From Streptomyces ruber (lineage in GTDB: Bacteria; Actinomycetota; Actinomycetes; Streptomycetales; Streptomycetaceae), in contig NZ_BMQK01000007.1 of NCBI RefSeq assembly GCF_014648075.1, forward strand, positions 230,701 through 294,700: a stretch of 64,000 bases of DNA, read 5' to 3'. Each line of letters starts with the position of its first letter. Position 1 is the stretch's first letter. Shown here piece after piece: positions 57,573-64,000 of the stretch. Below the pieces are notes generated by a model. The model was not told the origin of the DNA and did not search any database. It saw only the letters and a list, made by a program, of their open reading frames with translations. The position numbers and the translations under genes were made by a program.

Positions 57573-59096
57573 GTGCCCGCACCGTCCCGCCGCCCCAGCC
57601 GCCCGCCCCGCCCGCAGCCCTCCCGGGACGCGCCCCGCCGCAAGGGCGCCCACGGCGTGCGCAACGGCGCCGACGGCGAGCGGCGGTCGCCCGGACGGCG
57701 CCGGACCGGCTGGACCATGCGGGTGGTGACCGCGCTGTCGGTGGTGGTGCTCGCCTCCGCGGGCGTCGGGCACGCGGTGCTCACCGGACTCGACGACGAC
57801 ATCGCCCGGGTCGATCCCTTCCGGGACATGAAGAACCGGCCCGAGGCGGGACACGGCATGAACGTCCTGGTCGTCGGCACGGACGGCCGCGACAGGATCG
57901 GCGCCGAGGAGCGGGAGAAGTACCGGCTCGGCGGCGAGCCCTGCCACTGCACGGACACGATGATGATCGTCCACATCTCCGCGGACCGGGAGCGCGCCAG
58001 CGTCGTGAGCCTGCCGCGCGACTCCTACGCCGAGGTGCCCCCGCACACCGACGCCACCACCGGCCGGCGGCACCGCACGCACCCCGTCAAGCTGAACGCG
58101 GCGTACGCGGAGGGCGGCCCGGAGCTGACCGTGCGCACCGTCGAGCACATGACCAAGGTGAAGATCGACCACTATCTGGAGATCGACTTCATCAGCTTCA
58201 TGCGCACCGTGGACGTGCTCGGCGGTGTCGAGATCTGCACCGCGCAGCCGCTCAAGGACCCGGTCACCGACCTCGACCTGCCCGCGGGCGCGAACCGGCT
58301 GGACGGCGGACAGGCCCTGCAGTACGTGCGCTCCCGGCACGCCGACGGCTCCTCCGACCTCGGCCGGATGCAGCGCCAGCAGCGGTTCATGGCCTCGCTG
58401 ATCGCCCAGGCCACCTCCTCCGGGGTGCTGCTCAACCCGATGCGGTTCCAGGACGTGATCCAGGCCGTGCTGGGTTCGGTGCGCGCGGACGAGGAGTTCG
58501 GCACGGACGAGCTGCTCGGTCTGGGGCGGGCGATGCGCACCTTCTCGCCCGCCTCCTCCGAGTTCACCACCGTCCCCATCGGGCGGATGGGCTACGCCGT
58601 GAAGGGCGTCGGCTCGACGCTGAAGTGGGACGAGCGGAAGGCGGCCGGCCTCTTCGCGGCCCTGCGCGCCGACCGGCCGCTCGCTCCCCACAAGGTGCGC
58701 CGCGGGAACGGGCCGGTGCGCGTCCCGGTGGCCCCGCAGCACATCCGGGTCCAGGTGGAGAACGGCACCACCGTCACCGGGCTCGGCCGGCGGATCGACG
58801 ACGCGCTCGCGGCCACCGGGTTCCGTACGACGCGGACGCCCGTCAACTCGGTGGAGCGGAAGGTGACGCGCACGGTCGTCGCGTACGACCCGCGCTGGGA
58901 CCGCTCGGCCAGGTCCCTCGCGGCGGCCCTGCCGGGCAGCGAACTGCGGGCCGTACCGAACCAGGGCCCGACGCTGAAGGTGATCGCGGGGTCGGACCTG
59001 GAGCGGGTGCGGCGGGTGCGGAAGGTACGGGCCGCGGGATCGCCCGTGGAGGCCGGAGCAGGGGTGGTGCGGGGGGACGAGGTGGCATGTTCGTAG
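57573..59096 (+). CDS. LytR-CpsA-Psr family wall-glycopolymer ligase with LytR_C domain
   Basis: A 507-residue membrane-anchored enzyme expected to attach teichoic-acid-like or other glycopolymers to peptidoglycan. A basic Pro/Arg-rich cytoplasmic start (1-48), a membrane helix (about 50-70) and the LCP domain (about 95-260) are seen, the latter with NVLVVGTDGRDR, CTDTMMIVHIS, VVSLPRDSY (catalytic Arg) and VKLNAAYAEGGPELTVRTVE. LQYVRSRHADGSSDLGRMQRQQ is the polyprenyl-phosphate motif. A LytR_C domain (about 375-465) begins IRVQVENGTTVTGLGRRI. GTG 57573 has GGAGG eight bases upstream; the frame opens far earlier without support. Confidence 0.9.
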   Translation: MPAPSRRPSRPPRPQPSRDAPRRKGAHGVRNGADGERRSPGRRRTGWTMRVVTALSVVVLASAGVGHAVLTGLDDDIARVDPFRDMKNRPEAGHGMNVLVVGTDGRDRIGAEEREKYRLGGEPCHCTDTMMIVHISADRERASVVSLPRDSYAEVPPHTDATTGRRHRTHPVKLNAAYAEGGPELTVRTVEHMTKVKIDHYLEIDFISFMRTVDVLGGVEICTAQPLKDPVTDLDLPAGANRLDGGQALQYVRSRHADGSSDLGRMQRQQRFMASLIAQATSSGVLLNPMRFQDVIQAVLGSVRADEEFGTDELLGLGRAMRTFSPASSEFTTVPIGRMGYAVKGVGSTLKWDERKAAGLFAALRADRPLAPHKVRRGNGPVRVPVAPQHIRVQVENGTTVTGLGRRIDDALAATGFRTTRTPVNSVERKVTRTVVAYDPRWDRSARSLAAALPGSELRAVPNQGPTLKVIAGSDLERVRRVRKVRAAGSPVEAGAGVVRGDEVACS

Positions 59097-59126
59097 CCGG
59101 CCCGGGCCCCGGCACCTCGGAGGTCG

Positions 59127-59675
59127 TCAGTCCTCGTGTCCCTCGGCCGCCCGCTGCTCCCGCAGTTCCATGATCGCCCGACGGCGGGCCAGCCGGTGGG
59201 TGCGGCGGATCTGGGCCTCCTGGTAGCGCCGCTTGTCCTGTCCGGTCTCCGGTGTCACCGGCGGCACCCGGCGCGGCTTGCCGTCGGCGTCCACCGCGGC
59301 GAAGACGAGATAGGCCGAGCCGACCTGCTGGGGCGGCGTCGACTCGTTCCAACGCTCGGCCAGGACCCGCACGCCCACCTCCATCGACGTGCGCCCGGTC
59401 CAGTTCACCTGCGCCTTCACATGCACCAGGTCACCCACCCGCACGGGCTCGAGAAAGGCCATCTCGTCCATGGAGGCGGTGACGGCCGGCCCTCCGGAGT
59501 GACGGCCGGCCACCGCGGCGGCCGCGTCGTCGACGAGCTTCATGATCACTCCGCCGTGCACCGTACCCAGCAGGTTGGTGTCGTTGTGGCTCATGATGTG
59601 GCTGAGGGTGGTACGGGATACTGAGGTCGGTTTGCCCGGAATGTCGGACTCCGGAGCTGGGGCCTGGTCTGTCAT
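59127..59675 (-). CDS. Acyl-CoA thioesterase (hotdog fold)
   Basis: A 182-residue YciA/BFIT-type thioesterase hydrolysing acyl-CoA. The hotdog signature NLLGTVHGGVIMKLVDDAAAAVAGRH contains the conserved Asn/His/Asp region; GDLVHVKAQVNWTGRTSMEVGVRV and a C-terminal QIRRTHRLARRRAIMELRE helix follow. The start at 59675 follows TAAAGT (minus strand, 59683-59688) by seven bases, a leaderless arrangement. It may recycle acyl-CoA together with the beta-oxidation enzymes nearby. Confidence 0.92.
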   Translation of the reverse strand: MTDQAPAPESDIPGKPTSVSRTTLSHIMSHNDTNLLGTVHGGVIMKLVDDAAAAVAGRHSGGPAVTASMDEMAFLEPVRVGDLVHVKAQVNWTGRTSMEVGVRVLAERWNESTPPQQVGSAYLVFAAVDADGKPRRVPPVTPETGQDKRRYQEAQIRRTHRLARRRAIMELREQRAAEGHED

Positions 59676-59796
59676 ACCGTCCACTTTATGCCCGGGGCTC
59701 ACGGGACCAGGCCGTGCATCAGCTCTGCAACAGCCGCGCTCCGGAATCACCGCGACCCTTGTACGGGACACCGTCACGCCCTGCACACTGGTCCGC

Positions 59797-61086
59797 ATGA
59801 ACGAGTGGCCCGAGGGACGGAACGGCAGCAACCGCGGCAGCGGATACGGTCGCGGCAGCGCGAACGAAGAGCCCGAGGGCGCGCGCGTGATGCGGCAGGT
59901 GCGACGCGGACCGGCGGGAGCTTCCCCGCAGGGCGCGCAGGGCGCAGTGCCGCCGCAGCAGTCGTACGACGCAGGGTACGGCGCCCGGCAGTCGTACGAC
60001 AGTGGTTACAACACCGGACAGGTGTACGGGACGCCGAGCGGTCCGGGCGGCCCCGGCGGACCGCGGGGGGCGGGCGGGTACGGGCCCGGCGGCGGCCCCG
60101 CGCCCGACTGGCGCCGCCGCATCAAGCTGACGGCGATCACGGTGGTGACCGTGCTGCTCGTCACCGTCGTCGGCACGTACTTCTGGGCCGACTCCAAGCT
60201 CAACGGCGAGGTCGACCTGTCCAAGGTGATCGACCGGCCGGAGGCGGGCGACGGCACGAACTACCTGATCGTCGGCTCGGACAGCCGCGAGGGCATGTCC
60301 GACGAGGAGAAGAAGAAGCTGCACACCGGGTCCGCCGAGGGCAAGCGCACGGACTCGATGATGATCCTGCACACCGGTTCGAACGGCCCCACGCTCATCT
60401 CGCTGCCCCGCGACTCCAACGTCACCATCCCGTCGTTCGTGGGCTCCGAGTCCGGCAAGCGCTACGAGAGCACCGGCCGCCAGGTCAAGCTGAACGCGGC
60501 GTACGCGGAGGACGGCCCCGAGCTGCTGGTGCGCACCGTCGAGGCCAACACGGGCCTGCACATCGACCACTACGTCGAGATCGGCTTCGCGGGCTTCGCC
60601 AACATCGTGGACGCGGTCGGCGGCGTCGAGCTCGACATCCCCAAGGGCGGCATGAAGGACAAGAAGTCCGGCGCCGACTTCGAGGAGGGCACGCAGACGC
60701 TCGACGGCGAGCAGGCCCTCGCCTTCGTCCGCACCCGGTACGCCCTCGCGGGCAGCGACCTCGACCGCACGAAGAACCAGCAGAAGTTCCTCGCGGCCCT
60801 GGCCGACCAGGCGGCCACCCCCGGCACGGTCCTGAACCCCTTCAAGCTCTACCCGACGATGAGCGCGGGCCTCGACACCCTGATCGTGGACAAGGACATG
60901 GGCCTGTTCGACCTGGCGAGCATGTTCTGGGCCATGAAGGGCGTCACCGGCGGCGAGGGCACGTCCATGAACATGCCGATCGCGGGCAACGCCGCCAACG
61001 GCAACCTCCAGTGGGACACCGCGAAGGTGAAGCAGCTGGTGGAGGAGCTGAAGAACGACGAGAAGGTGACCGTCTCGGGCAACTGA
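59797..61086 (+). CDS. LytR-CpsA-Psr family protein
   Basis: A 429-residue LCP enzyme. A long disordered Gly/Gln/Tyr-rich cytoplasmic N-terminus (1-105, with QQSYDAGYGARQSYDSGY-like repeats) precedes one membrane helix (about 112-132). The LCP domain (about 150-320) has NYLIVGSDSREGM, RTDSMMILHT, LISLPRDSNVTIP and VKLNAAYAEDGPELLVRTVE. ALAFVRTRYALAGSDLDRTKNQQKF is the lipid-binding motif, split from the rest by turns. It lacks the C-terminal LytR_C domain of its two neighbours. It starts at ATG 59797 without a clear ribosome-binding site. Confidence 0.9.
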   Translation: MNEWPEGRNGSNRGSGYGRGSANEEPEGARVMRQVRRGPAGASPQGAQGAVPPQQSYDAGYGARQSYDSGYNTGQVYGTPSGPGGPGGPRGAGGYGPGGGPAPDWRRRIKLTAITVVTVLLVTVVGTYFWADSKLNGEVDLSKVIDRPEAGDGTNYLIVGSDSREGMSDEEKKKLHTGSAEGKRTDSMMILHTGSNGPTLISLPRDSNVTIPSFVGSESGKRYESTGRQVKLNAAYAEDGPELLVRTVEANTGLHIDHYVEIGFAGFANIVDAVGGVELDIPKGGMKDKKSGADFEEGTQTLDGEQALAFVRTRYALAGSDLDRTKNQQKFLAALADQAATPGTVLNPFKLYPTMSAGLDTLIVDKDMGLFDLASMFWAMKGVTGGEGTSMNMPIAGNAANGNLQWDTAKVKQLVEELKNDEKVTVSGN

Positions 61087-61112
61087 GACCCGCGCTCCTG
61101 CGACCTGTACGT

Positions 61113-61143
61113 GCTCAGGGGCACCCGGCGGGTGCCCCTGAGC
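61113..61143. terminator. Bidirectional terminator
   Basis: A perfect 14-bp inverted repeat with a three-base loop, between convergent LCP and copper-storage-like genes. Confidence 0.78.
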
Positions 61144-61158
61144 GCTGGGTGCCGGGGC

Positions 61159-61518
61159 TCAGGCCGTGGCACCCGCCATGGCGCGGCACATCGTCGCACA
61201 GCGACGACACGCCTCCGCACAGCGTTTGAGCTGCGGGTCGTCCGGCATGGACATACACGCCTCGGCGCACATGTCACAGGCCTGGGCGCACAGCCCGCAC
61301 ATCCGGGCCGACAGCGGCGAACGCCGCATCATCATGTCCGCGCACATGCGCGTCATCTCGGAGCAGTCCATCAGCGCGCGCATGATCTGCATCTGCTCCT
61401 GCCCGCCCATCTGCATGCAGGAGCTCATGGTCTCCTCGCAGACGGAGTGGCAGGTCATGCACGCCTCGACGCAGTCCTGCATCTCCTTGGTCATCGGGGT
61501 CATGGGCGTGGGCTGCAT
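61159..61518 (-). CDS. Cys/Met-rich four-helix-bundle protein, copper storage (Csp)-like
   Basis: A 119-residue protein with 16 cysteines, mostly in CxxxC/CxxC spacing on helices (DCVEACMTCHSVCEE, MCGLCAQACDMCAEAC, RCAEACRRCATMC), plus many methionines. This pattern matches the DUF326/Csp family, in which a four-helix bundle stores many Cu(I) ions through inward cysteines. No signal peptide, so a cytosolic Csp; S. lividans is known to use one for copper tolerance. ATG 61518 has GGAGA upstream. No CopZ, CopA or CsoR gene is adjacent. Confidence 0.86.
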   Translation of the reverse strand: MQPTPMTPMTKEMQDCVEACMTCHSVCEETMSSCMQMGGQEQMQIMRALMDCSEMTRMCADMMMRRSPLSARMCGLCAQACDMCAEACMSMPDDPQLKRCAEACRRCATMCRAMAGATA

Positions 61519-61602
61519 GGTTTCTCCTCGGGGACGGGGACCCGGGGCGGGTCCGCACCCTTCCGTCGTACGCCTCCCGGCCGCCCGCCGCCATCGGGCG
61601 GC

Positions 61603-61652
61603 CGGACAAGCTGAGCCGTGCGGGCGCGCACCCGCACGGCTCGGCTTGTCCG
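61603..61652 (-). terminator. Terminator of the third LCP gene
   Basis: A 22-bp stem (61603-61624 with 61631-61652, one G-T type mismatch) with a six-base loop, ten bases past the stop codon at 61662 on the minus strand. Confidence 0.78.
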
Positions 61653-61661
61653 GACACGGCC

Positions 61662-63884
61662 TCACCAGGTGAAGTCGGGGTCCACCCTCATGCAGGCGCC
61701 CTCGTCCGCCCCGTTCAGCGCTTCCGCGGACCGGGGCATGGTGTCGTCCCTCTCCGCCACCTCGTACTCCGTCCCCTCACGCCAGTCGGCGCCCACCACC
61801 AGCGTCACTCCGCTGACGTCCGTGGACCGCTGGACCGCGCTCAGCGGAATGCCGAGCGCCCGGGCGACCGCCTGGGCGTCGCCCTCCAGTTCGGCACTGG
61901 GATAGCGCACCACGGTCTCGCTCACGGTCGTCATCGTCGTCCGGTCGGCCGTGGCCTTGACGAAGCCCATCCCGACGAGCGCCTCACCGACCTCCTCGGC
62001 CCGCCCGGGCACCGCGGCCGACGTGGAGGTGCCGGTGCCGTTCTGCACCAGTACGCCGATCTTCGCGTCCGGGGCGGCGGGGTCGGCGGGGGCGGTGGGG
62101 GTGGCAGAGGTGACGGGGGTGGCGGAGGTGGTGGCGTTCGGCTCCTGCGTGGCCTGCTCCGGGGTGCTCTGCTCCTGTGTGGCCCCGTCCTGGGGCGCCT
62201 TCTCCGCCGCCGTCTCCTTCTCCGCCGCCGTCTCCTTCTCCCCGTCCTTGCCGTCCAGCGCGATGTCCTCGCGGACCAGCCGGAACAGCTGATCGGCGTC
62301 CCCCTCCTTGGGGACGACCCGCGCGCCCAGGTACGTGTACGGCATCGTGGTCATCGTGATCCGCTCGGGCTCGACCTTCCGCAGCTCGGTGCTGAGGTCG
62401 TAGAGCGCTTTCACGGTGCCGAGCCCTGGGTCGACGGTGAGCGCCCGGGTCGCCTGCTCGGCCAGCCTGCGCAGCGCGTTCGGGTTGGTGATCGTGGCGT
62501 TGTCGCGCAGCTCGCGCACCATGGCGTTCATGTACTGGTGCTGAGCCTTGGCCCGGGCTATGTCGCTGCCGTCCTCGAACCCGTACCGCGTCCGCAGCCA
62601 CTGCAGGGCCTGGACGCCCTGGATGTACGTGGTGCCCTTCTCCAGCCGCAGGCCCGAGCCGTGGCCCTGGCTGTCCTTGGAGTAGATGTTGGCGTCCACG
62701 CACACCGGCACTCCGCCGATCGCGTCGGCCATCGACACGACGCCCTCGAAGTCGACCATGACGAAGTGGTCGATGTGGATGCCGGTCAGTTCCTGCCAGG
62801 TGGCGACCGTGCAGCCGGGACCGCCGCGGCCGAGCGACTGGTTGGTCATCACGCGGCCGTCGGACGCCGGGTAGACGGTGCCGTCGTCCGGGTCGGTGCA
62901 CTTGGGGATCTGTACGAGGGTGTCGCGGGGCATGCTGATCACCGAGATGTTGGTGCGGTCCGCGGACAGGTGCACCAGCATCTGGACGTCGGCGAGGGGC
63001 GTGCCGCCGAAGGTCTCGCGCGCCCCGCCGAGCTTCTGGTTCCCCTCGGTGTCCCGCGCGTCCGAGCCGATGACCAGGATGTTCAGCGGGGTCTGCCCGG
63101 CCGCGTTCGGCGCGGGCCGGGCGATCGCCGTGTCGCCGAGGTTCAGTACTTCCTTCCTGATGTTGCCGTTCAGGTGCTGGTAGTAGAGATAGCCGGCACC
63201 CGAGGTGCCGAGTATCAGAACCGCCAGAACCACCGCACACCAGCGCAGCACCCGCCGTCTCCGCCGCGGCCGCCCGGCGGCACCGCCCGACGCGTCATCG
63301 CCTCCGCCGGGGCCTGCGGTGGTGGGGGTCTCGGGGGGCGGGGTGTCGTCGGGTGCCGTGGGGGAGGGGGCGCCGTTCGGTGCTTCGGGCGCGGGGAAGG
63401 GGGGCGTCGTCGCGTCCGGGGCCGGGTCGGCGTCCGGGACAGGGTCGGCGTCCGGGACAGGGGTGCTCCCCACCGCGGCGTCAGGGGCGTCGGAGGTCGG
63501 GGCGGGCGCGGCGTTGGGGCCCGGGTCGGACTCCGTCTTCGGGGCGTGGCTGTCCTCCGCGTCGGGGGCGGTCCTCGCGCGAGGAACCGTTTCGTCAGTC
63601 GTGCTCGGGGCGGTCTCCGGCTCAGTGACCGGGGCGTCCCCGGTGTCGGCGCCGGTGTCGGTGCCGGAGGAGGGGCCGGTCTGCGTGTCGGAGGCCGGAG
63701 CGGTCCTTGCCTCGGGGGCCGGGCCGTCCTCCGTGCGCGCACCGGCCGGCGGGGAGGTGTCCACGACCGCGGTCGTGCCGTCCGGTGCCTCCAGCTCGTC
63801 CGGCCGGCCGGCGGCGTCGGTGTCCTCCGTTCCCGGCCGTCTCCGGCTCCCCCGTGCGTTCCCCCGCACCCCGCTGCGCATCAT
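61662..63884 (-). CDS. LytR-CpsA-Psr family protein with very long disordered N-terminus and LytR_C
   Basis: About 740 residues, much longer than usual for the family. Residues 1-205 are Pro/Asp/Thr/Ala-rich and disordered, with repeats such as VPDADPVPDADPAPDA. A basic cluster RRRRR, a membrane helix (about 212-232) and the LCP domain (about 265-450) follow, the latter with NILVIGSDARD, VISMPRDTLVQIP, TNQSLGRGGPGCTV and LQWLRTRYGFEDGSDIARAKAQ. A linker contains KETAAE repeats, and a LytR_C domain starts KIGVLVQNGTGT. ATG 63884 follows GGGGAAGGG; the GTG pair at 63905 is an alternative. Confidence 0.88.
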   Translation of the reverse strand: MMRSGVRGNARGSRRRPGTEDTDAAGRPDELEAPDGTTAVVDTSPPAGARTEDGPAPEARTAPASDTQTGPSSGTDTGADTGDAPVTEPETAPSTTDETVPRARTAPDAEDSHAPKTESDPGPNAAPAPTSDAPDAAVGSTPVPDADPVPDADPAPDATTPPFPAPEAPNGAPSPTAPDDTPPPETPTTAGPGGGDDASGGAAGRPRRRRRVLRWCAVVLAVLILGTSGAGYLYYQHLNGNIRKEVLNLGDTAIARPAPNAAGQTPLNILVIGSDARDTEGNQKLGGARETFGGTPLADVQMLVHLSADRTNISVISMPRDTLVQIPKCTDPDDGTVYPASDGRVMTNQSLGRGGPGCTVATWQELTGIHIDHFVMVDFEGVVSMADAIGGVPVCVDANIYSKDSQGHGSGLRLEKGTTYIQGVQALQWLRTRYGFEDGSDIARAKAQHQYMNAMVRELRDNATITNPNALRRLAEQATRALTVDPGLGTVKALYDLSTELRKVEPERITMTTMPYTYLGARVVPKEGDADQLFRLVREDIALDGKDGEKETAAEKETAAEKAPQDGATQEQSTPEQATQEPNATTSATPVTSATPTAPADPAAPDAKIGVLVQNGTGTSTSAAVPGRAEEVGEALVGMGFVKATADRTTMTTVSETVVRYPSAELEGDAQAVARALGIPLSAVQRSTDVSGVTLVVGADWREGTEYEVAERDDTMPRSAEALNGADEGACMRVDPDFTW

Positions 63885-63916
63885 CTCGCTGCCCTTCCCC
63901 ACCACGCCTGCCGAAC

Positions 63917-63977
63917 GGGAGCGCCCCCGCTCCCTGTAGGACGGCCGAAGGCCCGCGGGGGATGTACTCGTCAGTAC
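63917..63977 (-). promoter_or_regulatory. Inverted repeats upstream of the third LCP gene
   Basis: GGGAGCG-CCCC-CGCTCCC (63917-63934) would form a leader hairpin. GTACT-CGTC-AGTAC (63964-63977) is a short palindrome, and GTACTCG is also directly repeated with a 10-base period. Either could be part of the promoter. Confidence 0.35.
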
Positions 63978-64000
63978 TCGTTTTCTCTTGAACTGAGCAT

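Noticed and set aside
56415..59096. 966-residue open frame beginning at 56196
   Set aside because: Its first part runs antisense through the glycosyltransferase gene; only the part from GTG 57573, with GGAGG, is the LCP protein.

Overview
The window is chromosomal DNA of a Streptomyces (or very close relative). Coding regions are GC-saturated at third positions, starts are ATG/GTG/TTG, terminators are long GC-rich hairpins without U-tracts, and the gene order is familiar from S. coelicolor: P450 - two Rpf proteins - eno - divIC - DUF501 - ppx - ndh - cfa - ABC transporter - bldA - thiolase - SGNH hydrolase - cbs - hut genes - sigI locus - purK/purE - ugd - LCP genes. eno/divIC/DUF501/ppx and thiolase/SGNH/cbs are also grouped in mycobacteria. 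The DNA looks like conserved core chromosome; I see no insertion sequence, prophage, CRISPR array or rRNA. Functions are assigned by reading motifs, not by database search.

Layout. 1-4.3 kb: a repetitive GC-rich stretch, a CYP107-like P450, and two resuscitation-promoting-factor (cell-wall lytic) proteins. The second, rpfA, is preceded by a clear ydaO-type c-di-AMP riboswitch. 4.6-11.4 kb: enolase, divisome protein DivIC, DUF501, exopolyphosphatase, type II NADH dehydrogenase and cyclopropane-type lipid methyltransferase. 11.4-15.4 kb: a FtsX/MacB-type ABC exporter read leftwards from a palindromic promoter region, then bldA, the tRNA-Leu(UAA) that translates the rare UUA codon and controls development. 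15.7-25 kb: membrane and hypothetical genes, thiolase, SGNH hydrolase, cystathionine beta-synthase, an RpiR regulator. 25-29.6 kb: an APC permease and a leftward four-gene roadblock/PATAN cluster with no GTPase. 29.9-37.2 kb: a diaminopimelate-decarboxylase-like enzyme divergent from a tightly coupled histidine-utilisation operon (hutU, an M20 amidohydrolase, hutF, hutI) with a palindrome on its promoter. 37.3-39 kb: a TetR repressor and alpha/beta hydrolase with the operator wrapped around the -35 box. 39.3-41.9 kb: the sigma-I partner-switching locus. 42-47 kb: a POT peptide transporter, a two-component system and a GtrA protein. 47.4-51.6 kb: purK-purE, an M19 dipeptidase and a paralogue that has lost every metal ligand. 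51.6-53 kb: two VOC proteins divergent from a CGNR zinc-finger regulator over a multi-half-site operator. 53-64 kb: UDP-glucose dehydrogenase, acyl-CoA dehydrogenase, a glycosyltransferase, three LytR-CpsA-Psr enzymes, an acyl-CoA thioesterase and a Cys/Met-rich copper-storage-like protein.

Themes. Envelope biogenesis recurs (Rpf, DivIC, Cfa, UGD, GT2, three LCP proteins). So does developmental and stress control (bldA, c-di-AMP riboswitch, sigI locus). The best candidates for undescribed biology are the GTPase-free roadblock cluster (26737-29585), the catalytically dead dipeptidase paralogue (50460-51629), and several sharply defined but unassigned operators (14938-14965, 31523-31551, 37952-37973, 52448-52510).
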